Notes under the pieces: generated by a model
The model's database searches: none
What the model saw: the letters and a program-made list of their open reading frames with translations, nothing else
What the model was told of the DNA's origin: nothing
Shown: in pieces, positions 1-12,003 of the stretch
How positions within the stretch are numbered: the first letter of the stretch is position 1
Layout of the letters: each line of letters starts with the position of its first letter
Program-made: the position numbers and the translations under genes
Assembly: GCA_905116865.2 (NCBI GenBank)
Contig: CAJHNH020000835.1
Span: 388,804 to 452,803 of the forward strand
Direction: 5' to 3'
DNA from: Candidula unifasciata
Taxonomy: Eukaryota > Mollusca > Gastropoda > Stylommatophora > Geomitridae
DNA: 64,000 nt

Positions 1-79
1 GCAGCAACATCATCAGAGCTGTCACAAAATACGCTATCTATGAACGACAGGATAGCCAATCTTTTTTGGGGTTTCCTAA

Positions 80-3000
80 ATCACTTCCATTACTGGTGTA
101 TAATAAACTGTTTGTTTGCTAACACACCGATAACTTATGTACAGTAAACTATAAAACTATGTTTGCTAAAACATAGATTACTTGTGTGTAATAAACTTTA
201 TGTTTGCTAACACACCGATTACTCGTGTGTAATAAACTTTATGTTTGCTAACACACCGATTACTCGTGTGTAATAAACTATAAAACTATGTTTGCTAACA
301 CATCGATTACTCGTGTGTAATAAACTTTATGTTTGCTAACACATCGATTACTCGTGTGTAATAAACTTTATGTTTGCTAACACATCGATTACTCGTGTGT
401 AATAAACTTTATGTTTGCTAACACATCGATTACTCGTGTGTAATAAACTTTATGTTTGCTAACACATCGATTACTCGTGTGTAATAAACTTTATGTTTGC
501 TAACACATCGATTACTCGTGTGTAATAAACTTTATGTTTGCTAACACATCGATTACTCGTGTGTAATAAACTTTATGTTTGCTAACACATCGATTACTCG
601 TGTGTAATAAACTATAAAACTATGTTTGCTAACACACCGATTACTCGTGTGTAATAAACTTTATGTTTGCTAACACACCGATTACTCGTGTGTAATAAAC
701 TATAAAACTATGTTTGCTAACACACCGATTACTCGTGTGTAATAAACTTTATGTTTGCTAACACACCGATTACTCGTGTGTAATAAACTTTATGTTTGCT
801 AACACATCGATTACTCGTGTGTAATAAACTTTATGTTTGCTAACACATCGATTACTCGTGTGTAATAAACTTTATGTTTGCTAACACACCGATTACTCGT
901 GTGTAATAAACTATAAAACTATGTTTGCTAACACACCGATTACTCGTGTGTAATAAACTTTATGTTTGCTAACACATCGATTACTCGTGTGTAATAAACT
1001 TTATTTTTGCTAACACATCGATTACTCGTGTGTAATAAACTTTATGTTTGCTAACACACCGATTACTCGTGTGTAATAAACTTTATGTTTGCTAACACAC
1101 CGATTACTCGTGTGTAATAAACTTTATGTTTGCTAACACATCGATTACTCGTGTGTAATAAACTTTATGTTTGCTAACACACCGATTACTCGTGTGTAAT
1201 AAACTATAAAACTATGTTTGCTAACACATCGATTACTCGTGTGTAATAAACTTTATGTTTGCTAACACATCGATTACTCGTGTGTAATAAACTTTATGTT
1301 TGCTAACACACCGATTACTCGTGTGTAATAAACTATAAAACTATGTTTGCTAACACATCGATTACTCGTGTGTAATAAACTATAAAACTATGTTTGCTAA
1401 CACATCGATTACTCGTGTGTAATAAACTTTATGTTTGCTAACACACCGATTACTCGTGTGTAATAAACTATAAAACTATGTTTGCTAACACATCGATTAC
1501 TCGTGTGTAATAAACTTTATGTTTGCTAACACATCGATTACTCGTGTGTAATAAACTTTATGTTTGCTAACACATCGATTACTCGTGTGTAATAAACTTT
1601 ATGTTTGCTAACACATCGATTACTCGTGTGTAATAAACTATAAAACTATGTTTGCTAACACATCGATTACTCGTGTGTAATAAACTTTATGTTTGCTAAC
1701 ACACCGATTACTCGTGTGTAATAAACTATAAAACTATGTTTGCTAACACATCGATTACTCGTGTGTAATAAACTTTATGTTTGCTAACACATCGATTACT
1801 CGTGTGTAATAAACTTTATGTTTGCTAACACACCGATTACTCGTGTGTAATAAACTATAAAACTATGTTTGCTAACACATCGATTACTCGTGTGTAATAA
1901 ACTTTATGTTTGCTAACACATCGATTACTCGTGTGTAATAAACTTTATGTTTGCTAACACACCGATTACTCGTGTGTAATAAACTTTATGTTTGCTAACA
2001 CACCGATTACTCGTGTGTAATAAACTATAAAACTATGTTTGCTAACACATCGATTACTCGTGTGTAATAAACTTTATGTTTGCTAACACATCGATTACTC
2101 GTGTGTAATAAACTATAAAACTATGTTTGCTAACACATCGATTACTCGTGTGTAATAAACTATAAAACTATGTTTGCTAACACATCGATTACTCGTGTGT
2201 AATAAACTATAAAACTATGTTTGCTAACACATCGATTACTCGTGTGTAATAAACTTTATGTTTGCTAACACATCGATTACTCGTGTGTAATAAACTATAA
2301 AACTATGTTTGCTAACACATCGATTACTCGTGTGTAATAAACTTTATGTTTGCTAACACACCGATTACTCGTGTGTAATAAACTATAAAACTATGTTTGC
2401 TAACACACCGATTACTCGTGTGTAATAAACTTTATGTTTGCTAACACACCGATTACTCGTGTGTAATAAACTTTATGTTTGCTAACACATCGATTACTCG
2501 TGTGTAATAAACTATAAAACTATGTTTGCTAACACATCGATTACTCGTGTGTAATAAACTATAAAACTATGTTTGCTAACACATCGATTACTCGTGTGTA
2601 ATAAACTTTATGTTTGCTAACACATCGATTACTCGTGTGTAATAAACTATAAAACTATGTTTGCTAACACATCGATTACTCGTGTGTAATAAAACTATAA
2701 AACTATGTTTTGCTAACACATCGATTACTCGTGTGTAATAAACTTTATGTTTGCTAACACATCGATTACTCGTGTGTAATAAACTATAAAACTATGTTTG
2801 CTAACACATCGATTACTCGTGTGTAATAAACTTTATGTTTGCTAACACATCGATTACTCGTGTGTAATAAACTTTATGTTTGCTAACACATCGATTACTC
2901 GTGTGTAATAAACTATAAAACTATGTTTGCTAACACATCGATTACTCGTGTGTAATAAACTTTATGTTTGCTAACACATCGATTACTCGTGTGTAATAAA

Positions 3001-3626
3001 CTATAAAACTATGTTTGCTAACACATCGATTACTCGTGTGTAATAAACTTTATGTTTGCTAACACATCGATTACTCGTGTGTAATAAACTATAAAACTAT
3101 GTTTGCTAACACACCGATTACTCGTGTGTAATAAACTTTATGTTTGCTAACACATCGATTACTCGTGTGTAATAAACTTTATGTTTGCTAACACATCGAT
3201 TACTCGTGTGTAATAAACTTTATGTTTGCTAACACACCGATTACTCGTGTGTAATAAACTATAAAACTATGTTTGCTAACACACCGATTACTCGTGTGTA
3301 ATAAACTTTATGTTTGCTAACACATCGATTACTCGTGTGTAATAAACTTTATGTTTGCTAACACACCGATTACTCGTGTGTAATAAACTATAAAACTATG
3401 TTTGCTAACACATCGATTACTCGTGTGTAATAAACTTTATGTTTGCTAACACATCGATTACTCGTGTGTAATAAACTTTATGTTTGCTAACACATCGATT
3501 ACTTGTGTGTAATAAACTTTATGTTTGCTAACACACCGATTACTCGTGTGTAATAAACTATAAAACTATATGTTTGCTAACACATCGATTACTTGTGTGC
3601 AATAAACTGTAGAACTTTATGTATCC
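80..3626. repeat. Minisatellite, mixed 41 bp and 47 bp units, about 80 copies
   Basis: The unit contains CGATTACTCGTGTGTAATAA and TTTATGTTTGCTAACACA. There are two length variants: 41 bp with AAACTTTATG, and 47 bp with AAACTATAAAACTATG. A second site alternates between CACACCG and CACATCG. Copies are highly similar in the middle and degenerate at both ends (for example before 190 and after 3560), as expected for unequal exchange. Few units were tallied one by one, so the copy number is approximate. Confidence 0.95.
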
Positions 3627-3627
3627 T

Positions 3628-3840
3628 GTTTGTTTTAGTATCCAGAAGCCATGAGTTGTTAACCCTTAGGCTCGGTATTATGGATATCGCAACCTTTCGG
3701 CCTTGATTCCATTGTAAATACCGTAAATCTGGGAGAAAATGTGGCTTTCCTGCCTACCCCCGGGATTGAACCCGGACCACAAGGAGTACGTCACCCGGTC
3801 TCCGCGAAATCCGGTTTAGCCAATTTCGCTAGAGAGGATT
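3628..3840 (-). mobile_element. tRNA-derived SINE, family B, copy 1
   Basis: On the minus strand the head carries an A-box-like TTGGCTAAACCGG and a B box GGTTCAATCCC (3762-3772). A non-tRNA body and a tail ending near 3628 follow. Near-identical copies lie at 32132-32342 and 51105-51285. It interrupts the 41/47 bp minisatellite, which resumes at 3851, so the array predates the insertion. Confidence 0.85.
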
Positions 3841-3850
3841 ACTTCCTAAC

Positions 3851-3992
3851 CGACCGATTACTTGTGTGCAGTAAACAATAAAACGATGTGTTTGCTAAGA
3901 TACCAATTGCATGCATGAAATAAATTAGAAAACGAAATGTTTGCTAACATACCGATTACTTGTGTGCAATAAACTGTAAAATTATATGTATG
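3851..3992. repeat. Degenerate continuation of the 41/47 bp minisatellite
   Basis: Three diverged units (CCGATTACTTGTGTGCA, then TGTTTGCTAA) lie beyond the SINE. They mark the old right flank of the first array. Confidence 0.8.
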
Positions 3993-4194
3993 CTAACACT
4001 ATGATCACTGATTTGTGATGAGTTTATCCCTTGTGTATCAATATTGTTGCCACAGTAACAAGACCAGCAATGATTTCTGAGACGGTTTCACTGTTGATGT
4101 GAGAACACGTTGTACCCAGTCGACATAGCCACGCCAATCATGGCTGGTCAGCTGCCAGTACTGGATACGTTGCTAGACGCATACTTTTGTAGTT

Positions 4195-4310
4195 AAATCG
4201 GCACTCAGTGAGTGATGTGGTCAACATCACGCCGGCCGCCTTTACGTTCCAGGGCTTTACCTAGTGTTTATTTTAGGCTGGGTCGACCTGGGAACCGAAC
4301 ACGCATTTGT
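4195..4310 (-). mobile_element. SINE family D fragment
   Basis: The segments GTGATGTGGTCAACATCACG and CCGGCCGCCTTTACG, then GTCGACCTGGGAACCG, match the body of the element at 50680-51045. The tRNA-like head is missing here. Confidence 0.6.
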
Positions 4311-4419
4311 AGTTTGTATGAAAAGTGCAAGAGAACGAAAATGGCTGTTTACCGCTCTGCCTTTGTTTCAGTCCTGACCATGGGCAACGACAACAGCTCA
4401 CAGAATCCAGCTTAAGACC

Positions 4420-4740
4420 TCAGAAATGAGATATCTGAGAAAAGTGGTCCAAATGACAAGAAGGGACAAAGATTGGGTTGAGACAATACGTCAGAATCGC
4501 GAAACCAAGGCATTACAAACTCAAGTGGATCAGTCACAGTTACAATGGTTCGGACATGTCTAGAAGAAAATCGATCACCATGGGAGGCTTAGAACCACGG
4601 AACCAGACCTCCAGGACAACCCAAGGTCCGCTGTTAACATTCCACAGTCCCTAACTGAGAGTACTAGAATGGAACAAAGTCGGAAAGAAAACTGCTGATA
4701 GAGACGTCTGGCGATCTCTCTGGCAAACTTCTACACCCCA
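4420..4740 (+). pseudogene. LINE 3'-end remnant (ORF2 C-terminus)
   Basis: The plus-strand translation gives EMRYLRKVVQMTRRDKDW and then QLQWFGHV, the C-terminal tail seen in many invertebrate LINE ORF2 proteins (E-M-R-x-L-R-[KR] ... Q-x-x-W-[FL]-G-H-[VL]). Stops follow directly. No 5' part is present. The adjoining 4000-4195 and 4740-5130 show nothing recognisable. Confidence 0.65.
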
Positions 4741-5129
4741 AGATAGAGGAGGAGGGACTAAGTAAGTAAGTTAGAATAAAAGTGGGGCACAGATAATATT
4801 TTATAGATGTAAAAAAAAACAAAAAAACGTAAACATGAATAACACGGAAACTGTTCTGTTCTAATCGATACCCGTAGTCATAGAACATTCCACGATCACT
4901 AAATAGAAAATCGAGGCTTTTGAACTGATAGATTGTTAGCAAACATTAGAGGTGGCAACATAGTTGTGAAATACACGATTGGGACCATAAGACTGACAGT
5001 GCACGAGACAGAAGGCTGGGGACAAGACATGATGACCGACTCCAACAGCTGGACTACACTTACGACATGAATGATTGTGACACGGCCGTCTTAACAATGG
5101 ACCAGCTGCGACACTAACCCGGGGGTCCT

Positions 5130-5850
5130 TCGAGCATATCAGCTTCATGCGGATCTGTGTTCAGATCATTGAAGCATTTTAAAACGAAATGCTACAGAAA
5201 TATTCTTAGAAAATCGTGAACCAAAAAGAAACAGAACGAAGACATTTTAAGTGACATGAACATCAAGGAGAACTAGCTCGTACACAGCATCATCTAGCGA
5301 AAGCTTAAATATCTTGGACATGCCAAGCGGTGACTGAGGGGCGCCATGGCGGTTTGGTCAGAACGGTGATTGAGGGTCGCCATGGTGGTCTGAATAGAAC
5401 GTGATTGAGGGGCGCCATGGTGGTCTGAATAGAACGCTGATTGAGGGGCGCTATGGTGGTCTGAATAGAACGGTGATTGAGGGGTGCCATGGTGGTCTGA
5501 ATAGAACGGTGATTGAAGGGCGCCATGGTGGTCTGGAAAGAACGGTGATTGAGGGCGAGGTGGTGGTCTAGATAAAACGGTGATTGAGGGGCGCCATGGT
5601 GGTCTGGACAGAACGGTGACTGAGGGGCGCCATGGTGGTCTGGACAGAACGGTGACTGAGGGTGCAGTTTGCGAAGGGAGAGGCAGACCTCCACGAAAGT
5701 GGATAGAGGACATCGAAGATGTATTGGCTATGAAAGCACACAGGGCTGGAGAATTAGCTAGAGACAGAGAGTTTCAAGCGTGCCCTAAGAGAGCAACGTT
5801 CTGTAAAGAACACGATTATTGATTATTTGACTGACTGATTTACTTTACAT
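5130..5850 (+). pseudogene. LINE 3'-end remnant containing a minisatellite
   Basis: The LINE C-terminal tail is read on the plus strand, with stops. Upstream of the array are KYLGHAK-like residues near 5310. Downstream are GRPPRKWIEDIEDVLAMKAH, then ARDREFQ and KEHDY, followed by a stop at about 5820. Both flanks of the internal array (5325-5665) belong to the same element, so the array lies inside it. Confidence 0.7.
5325..5665. repeat. 36 bp minisatellite inside a LINE, about 9 copies
   Basis: The unit contains GGTGATTGAGGGGCGCCATG and GTGGTCTGAATAGAAC. Some units are one base shorter. Because the unit is a multiple of three, the array is open in several frames, which explains the apparent HGGLDRTV and DHHGAPQS repeat proteins. 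Confidence 0.9.
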
Positions 5851-7460
5851 TTCAGTGAGTGGTTATCGTAGGGGCCACAGCACACTGGTTTGCCCAGGGC
5901 TCTCAATGCTGTTAAGATAGCTCCGGACAATAAAGATGACAACGGCAAACTGCGACGACTATAACACCGATAAAGGGGACCACGATTATTTGTGTCTAAG
6001 TTCTCAACGCCAAAGATCACTGATGTTTCCCCGAAACCCCACGCTTTCCCTGACAACACCAGTTATTCAAACCATATTACCCCACATCGCCTCCCCCAGT
6101 TCAACAAAGAAATCATTCTGCCTTAGAATTCCCCTCTTGTGTTGACATGATTTTGTCCAACGTGAAACCCGCTTCACTTCCCCCACGGTCATGAGATAAT
6201 GAAATCTTTGTCCAAGTTCCGGGATGATGCCAGGTTTTTTCAGGTCTTGCATGCTAAGATCAATAAATGAGAACCCGAAGGCTCAATTATTATTTCCATT
6301 TTTTTGTTGTTGTTGTTGTTGTTGTTATTTATCGATTTAAGAATTTTCTCTAGCTTATTGATTTGAACTTGCATTAATCATAAACAAACTTGGCGATGCA
6401 AACACACAGATACCCTGGAATGTTTGTTTGCTTTGCTTTTTGCATTACATTTCCACAGACTCAAATTGTCATTAAAAAAAATAGTCCATTTGCTCCTGCG
6501 AAAACCACTCATAGAAATTTAATGTTTGTGATGGCAAAACACTGGACACACACAGATTAGCATGGGCCCCTGGGAAAACCAGTGTGCTGAGGCCCCTACG
6601 AGAACCAATCCCAGGAATGACATGTTTTATTGATGGCAAGTCACGGGACACATAGATATTAGCATGGCCCCTATGCTTGCGCCCCCCCCTTCCCCCCCCC
6701 CCGGTAGGCGACCTAGCGGGCCCAGGCGTTAACACGGCACCGCCCCAAAGTTCACCAATGTATTCTCTGCTAGGCATCTATGGGATCTCAAAGGAGAGCT
6801 GATTGGCTACCCGGTCGCCGATGTGATACGGGTGGGGTAGAAACTAAATATTTATAGAACTACTTATGTGTTGTTGTTGTTGTTGTTATTATTATTCTGC
6901 TTAACCTTCCATCATATTATGCCCAATATTGTAGAGTCTACAGTATTTGTGTTATGGTCGGCATTCAAACATTTCTGAGATCTACGAGAAATGAGAAGTG
7001 TGCTGCCTATCCTATCCTGTCTGTGAGCGACAACGAAGGATACAAAGTTGTTAGGTAAAACACCTGGCCCAGTTTAGACATCAGCCACAAGAAAACATCT
7101 AGCGCAAGACTTTGTGTCGCAATCAGATTCTTGCATAAAATATCAGACTGAGAAATAACCACAATAACAATGATGTGCACTATGAGCAGGAAGCAGAGAT
7201 TCTGCACAAGGCTGCATGGATCATTGCTGGCAGACTGTGCCCCAGACGACAGACATCTCAGGGATTAACTTGTCAGGCGGACCTTTAGTCTGTCGGAGGG
7301 AGGTGAACAGGTTGTTATTTATTCGCACAGAGTTATTAACTATTTCAACAGAACAGGAGTTCCTTTACTCACACCCCATCCCCCCCCCCACCCTTCCCCT
7401 TCTTATGGCTGTATACACCTGCCAGAGTGAGATTACCATATCATTGATGTCTGACCATGT
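5850..7460. other. Mostly unrecognised sequence with simple repeats
   Basis: There is a (TTG)n tract at about 6303-6327 and another at 6870-6890, plus C-rich runs near 6690-6703 and 7380-7390. A diverged duplication shares ACACATAGATATTAGCATGG (about 6649-6668) with a similar stretch near 6550. No gene is supported. Confidence 0.5.
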
Positions 7461-7461
7461 A

Positions 7462-7535
7462 GATAACCACATATCTTCTTCTTGTTCTTCTGTGTCCACC
7501 GGCTGTAAGCTCCGGCGGAAAGTCCTGGCTGGACG
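7462..7535 (-). mobile_element. SINE family E tail, minus strand
   Basis: The reverse complement reads CAGGACTTTCCGCCGGAGCT, then TACAGCCGGTGGACAC and an (AAGAAG)-type tail. This matches the 3' end of the intact family E copy at 15040-15323. The upstream part could not be matched. Confidence 0.5.
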
Positions 7536-7699
7536 TTGACTTTGTGTCAGTGCTTGACTGATATCGTGTGTACAAACGATGGTTGGCGAACAAGAATGGC
7601 AACGAGACTTGGTGATGCAGACACGGCCATTGATTTGGCGGTTGTTACACAGGCAGCAGGGCTGGACACAAAATGGAGTGTCATAGGCGATCATAGTCT

Positions 7700-9255
7700 T
7701 GATTTGTGAAGCTAGCAAGATCTGGCCTGTGAGAACGCACAGAAATTTTAAGTATGAGAGGGCAAGTACCCTTCTAAAACACCTTCGACAGAAAGTATAC
7801 AGCAGAACTATCACCCCTGCTTTTGTGCAGCCTCCATGGTGGACCCAAGAAGTAGAACAGGCATGGAGAGCAAAGCGGGCAGCTTTTAAATAATTAAAGA
7901 AAGTGTGAAAGGCATCTCACAGGTTACAAGAGGATGTAAAAAAGCTAGAAAAAGTTAGAAACGAAAAAAGTAGAAGAATTCAAGCGTTGTGCAGCAAATG
8001 AAAAAAAAAAGGTTAACTGTAAACATTTTATGAGCGCAATTGGAGGGAATAAATCCCTGGGTATGTTTTGGAGACTTCACAGACAGATGCAAAAGTAGGA
8101 TCGGCCTATTACAACAGGCATTATATACACTGATAATGATATACCAATGACAACAGACAAAGAGAAAGGGGGAGCGTTTTTAGAGAGATTTATAGCCCAA
8201 ACTGATCATAATGATAGGGAGCTTAGAAATTCAGTTAGAGATAATCTGTATAATAAGTTAGTTGCGTATCCTTTACAGGACGTTGCAGAACCAACCCCAA
8301 CAGCCCCTGTCTGCTGTGTGGTTTCTCTAGGCAAGTTACATTCAGTAGTTTGCCATTGCCTCTGGACGGTCGGCTTTCTTGGTACCACTGTCGAAACCAA
8401 CGCAAGGCGCATTGCCCGCAGCTGGGATCGAACCTGGCATCCCGGCATTACGAAGAGAAGCGTTCACATCGACTTAGCCACAGAGCCGACAATCTGTATC
8501 ATACAATACATAATTATAATTTTCAGGATATCATTAGGGTGGTGGATATAAAAGCGGAAAAGCAAAAGACACTGCGCCGGAGTCAGATGGAGTCAGGTAT
8601 GCCCACATGAAGAGCACGAGTGATGAAGTTTTTGGAAATTAACGTTTAACTTCAACCACAGCATCAGAACAGCTTCAGTACCTCAGGATTGAGTACACAG
8701 CTAGCTAAACCCACTTCCTAAACCTGGCAAAGATCATTGCAGACTCAGCGGTTTCAGAATTATCACCCTAGAGAATAATTTTTGACATGGTGCTTGAGAA
8801 GATGATTACTGTTAAACTACACATGTTTTTGGAAAGGGAAGAGCTCCTGCCAAAAGGTTTGGCTAGTTACCGGCCAAGAAAAGATACCTGGTCCAATGCA
8901 GCTCCTTTTGCTTTTGATGTTTATGGATGGTTCTAGAACAAACAGTTGTGGCAGCACTTGATCTTGAGGATGCCTACAATAGAGTCAGATATGATATTTT
9001 GATATCTTTACATATGGAAAAGGGGTTTGTCCCTGGTTTGTGAACTAGATAACAGCTGCCCTGTGTTCACGTATGGTTGGCCTTCGCCTGGCTACATGGA
9101 CCTCAGAACCATGTAATATCACACCGAAACTACCTCAGGGTTCTGCACTTTACCCGATGCTCTTTCTTTAATGTGAATGCAAGCAAGTTTAAATTTAAAG
9201 CACCAGGTGTTGGAAAGATATTTACATTTGCCTATGATGTTCTTGCATATAGAAC
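7700..9255 (+). pseudogene. Decayed LINE ORF2 (linker and reverse transcriptase)
   Basis: Fragments in plus-strand frames include PPWWTQEVEQAWRAKRAAFK (7831-7890), the linker typical of Jockey/I/CR1-group ORF2. They continue with FLEREELLPKGLASYRPRKD (about 8826-8885), ALDLEDAYNRVRYDIL and LPQGSALYP (about 9132-9158), which are reverse transcriptase palm motifs. Several frameshifts and stops are present. A SINE with a target-site duplication splits it at 8252-8490. Confidence 0.75.
8252..8490 (-). mobile_element. tRNA-derived SINE, family A, copy 1, with target-site duplication
   Basis: On the minus strand the head has GTGGCTAAGTCGATG (A box) and GGTTCGATCCC (B box). The body ends in GGACGTTGCAG-like sequence read from the opposite strand and GGATACGCAAC. 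The 9 bp AATCTGTAT occurs on both sides (8243-8251 and 8491-8499). Other copies lie at 26173-26368 and 51555-51778. Confidence 0.88.
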
Positions 9256-9720
9256 TCAACCGGGCATTAAGGCTTGCCTTAGATCTCAGTGCAACACCTG
9301 CCCATACGTACTGAATACTTCAGATGTGACTTAACCTAAAGGCACCTTTAGCATCAAAGAGGAATTCTCCTGCACTAGTAGGAACGTCATCTATGCTATC
9401 ATCTGCAAACGGTGCAACATCAAGTACATCGGGGAAACCGGTCTTCGCTTAGCCGACAGGTTTCGCCAGCACCTTCATGACATCACTAAATAAACAGCCA
9501 GGCCAGTTTCCACTCATTTCAAAAGCGCTGATCATCGGGGACCGCTGACATTCAGGTCACGGCCATCATATCCTGCTCATCTGATGATCAACATAGGAAA
9601 ACTTTGGAAAACGGGCTTATCTATTTGATGGGTAACCTCTCTCCACTAGGCCTCAAAACCCAACATAGCTTCATCTCAATTACTAGTGCCCCCGTAACGC
9701 ATCCTTATTGCCACCCCTCC
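9256..9720 (+). pseudogene. Penelope-like element fragment with GIY-YIG endonuclease
   Basis: The plus-strand frame runs PGIKACLRSQCNTCPY, one stop at 9332, then FSCTSRNVIYAIICKRC and KYIGETGLRLADRFRQHL. The pattern NVIYAIxC...KYIGETG...RFRQH is the GIY-YIG core of EN-positive Penelope-like elements. The preceding Cys-rich linker and the following RKTLENGLIYLMGNLSPLGL (about 9596-9655, after a frameshift) also fit that family. It is broken by a stop near 9491 and at least one frameshift, so it is not functional. The reverse transcriptase part is absent, and the join to the preceding LINE near 9255 is abrupt. Confidence 0.75.
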
Positions 9721-9867
9721 CACCCCTCCCCACTCCACCCAGGCCTATTCCACGTTGTATGTTAGTTTCTGACTTTCACGATATTCTCTAACTATGAGGG
9801 TTATCACCTAGGTCTCAAAAATTATGTTGCTGTTTGCTTAACACTGCATAATATACTTGGATACTAG

Positions 9868-9870
9868 TGA

Positions 9871-9967
<97 letters not shown>

Positions 9968-10034
9968 ATATCTAACTAGTTATCTCTGGTCTTTCCTCTC
10001 CTCACTCTTCTCCCCATTCTCTCTCCCCTTTCCT

Positions 10035-10094
<60 letters not shown>

Positions 10095-10163
10095 ATCTAA
10101 CTAGTTATCTCTGGTCTTTTCTCTCCTCACTCTTCCCACCCCCCATTCTCTCTCCCCTTTCCT

Positions 10164-10219
<56 letters not shown>

Positions 10220-10240
10220 CTTCTCCTCTCTCTATCCTAT
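9868..10240. repeat. (CT)n microsatellite block, three tracts
   Basis: Pure CT tracts lie at about 9872-9960, 10038-10086 and 10167-10215. They are separated by two near-identical spacers containing ATCTAACTAGTTATCTCTGG, so the spacer and tract were duplicated together. Confidence 0.95.
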
Positions 10241-10708
10241 TCATACAAACTTTTATTTATCCATCCTTTCTTCCCCGTTACAAATGGATGCACTCTCCTA
10301 TGTGGAATAATCTCGTGATAGTGTTTGAACGCACTCCCCTTATACAGTGTACATAACTCGGTTTGGCTACCGAGATGGTAAATGTTTGTACACACTGGGG
10401 GTATGCGATTCTGGCTCGACAGATACTGTGTATATCCTTACTGTCTCTGTGTGATAGCTGACATCCACCCATGTATCCTATCATCTATTCATCCCAATAC
10501 ACTCAGCCCATTAATCTTGTTGTCCATCCATTCATCGCTCCCTACGTTTCTCTGCACACTGACCCGCTGTACAATGCATCACAAGTTTCTGCTACCCACA
10601 CTGCAGGTATCTTATGGAACACGATGGCTTTGCGCTTGGGCTCGATTGATACTTTGTATAACAACCATCCTTACTGTCTTAACTTGCTTGATGAGAGAGG
10701 CATCACAA
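10241..10708. other. Unrecognised sequence between microsatellites
   Basis: It has a weak internal repetition (GATACTGTGTATATCCTTAC near 10422 against a similar stretch near 10648-10675). The open frames that continue into the TATC tract are products of the repeat. Confidence 0.4.
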
Positions 10709-10953
<245 letters not shown>

Positions 10954-11318
10954 CAGCGTGCCTGTCTGCCGGCTTGCCTGCCTGTCTGTTGGTATTTGTT
11001 CGCTAGCACAGGCACCACTTTTATTCCATGTGGTTATGCCATACTGGCCAACCCCTCCCTATTTAGACACTCAGTGTACGCTGTTGTGTCTGTTGACGTC
11101 TACTCCACCCATTTCCCAGGTATACTGACCCCGTTTTTCGCTTTTTTTGTTCGCGCGTTGGCGATATATAGGCTAATACCTGTCCTATTTATCTTCTTGA
11201 ACGAAGTTTTTCGCCAGGGACACAGATGAGTATCATTTATTTTGTACATTAGAGTCCTATGTAGTCACTGCATAGTTAGAGCATATTTGTATGTGTGTAC
11301 TGTGTTGTTCTTTATGTG

Positions 11319-11345
11319 CTGATGAAGGCTAATCGCCTCAACGTC
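11319..11345 (+). ncRNA. Degenerate hammerhead-ribozyme-like motif (Penelope-type 3' region)
   Basis: The sequence CTGATGA (11319-11325) is followed by a 4-bp stem AGGC/GCCT with loop TAATC, then CAACGTC. Hammerhead ribozymes in Penelope-like elements have CTGATGA, stem II, then GAAAC and GTC. Here GAAAC is replaced by CAAC, so cleavage activity is unlikely. The motif lies on the same strand as, and about 1.6 kb downstream of, the GIY-YIG fragment. This is a candidate only. Confidence 0.35.
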
Positions 11346-11398
11346 CTTTGTTTGTTTATTGTGATCGATTTTGTAAAGCTAACATAAACTATTTTTTT

Positions 11399-11508
11399 CT
11401 CTGACTTCGAAGAAAGCTTCCGGTTAGTCGACTCTTACGACATGCTTTCTCGGGTAGGCAGTGGGTCTATTCTTGTTTTCCCCACAAGGGGCCCCAGAAC
11501 AGACATGG
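11399..11508 (-). mobile_element. SINE family E, partial copy
   Basis: The reverse complement shares GTGGGGAAAACAAGAATAGA, CCCACTGCCT and GCATGTCGTAAGAGTCGACT with the intact copy at 15040-15323. The tail is absent. Confidence 0.75.
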
Positions 11509-11809
11509 GAAGAGACCCAATCATCAGCAGAAATTTCTGTTTCAGCTGTCCTCTCGCTGGCTTCTTTCCTGGTCATATTTTATACAGGAATTCATCTTTC
11601 TTGTGATCGCTTCGGGTTTCAGTAGTTCAAGCAACCCTACATCAATAGAGAAAGCACCCCTCCCCACCCCCTTTTTTTTTTCTTTTCCCACTAGACCTTT
11701 TTATATCCCTACTTTACTTTCCATCACACATGTATCAGTCATCCCACCCAGGCCTCACCCAAATGCCAGATCATTTTTATAACCACAGACCTCATAAATC
11801 AGAAAATAT
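11509..11809. other. No recognisable feature
   Basis: This is pyrimidine-rich sequence with a T tract at about 11672-11680. Nothing codes recognisably. Confidence 0.4.
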
Positions 11810-12003
11810 CATCTACAGTCACATGTTAGCTTTATCAACCATGTCATCTACGTCATCTACAATCATATGTTAGCCTTATCAACCATGTCATCTACGTTAT
11901 TTACAGTCAAATGTTAACCTTACCAACCATGTCATCTACGTCATCTACAGTCATATGTTAGCCTTATCAACCATGTCATCTACGTCATCTACAATTATAT
12001 GCA
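11810..12003. repeat. 44 bp minisatellite, about 4-5 copies
   Basis: The unit contains CATGTCATCTACGTCATCTA and CAATCATATGTTAGCCTTAT. The spacing of TTAGC between copies (11826, 11870) is 44 bp. Confidence 0.85.

Noticed and set aside
80..3626. TTTATGTTT in each unit resembles the yeast ARS core
   Set aside because: The ARS consensus has no established role in animal origins, and the match is expected in AT-rich repeats.
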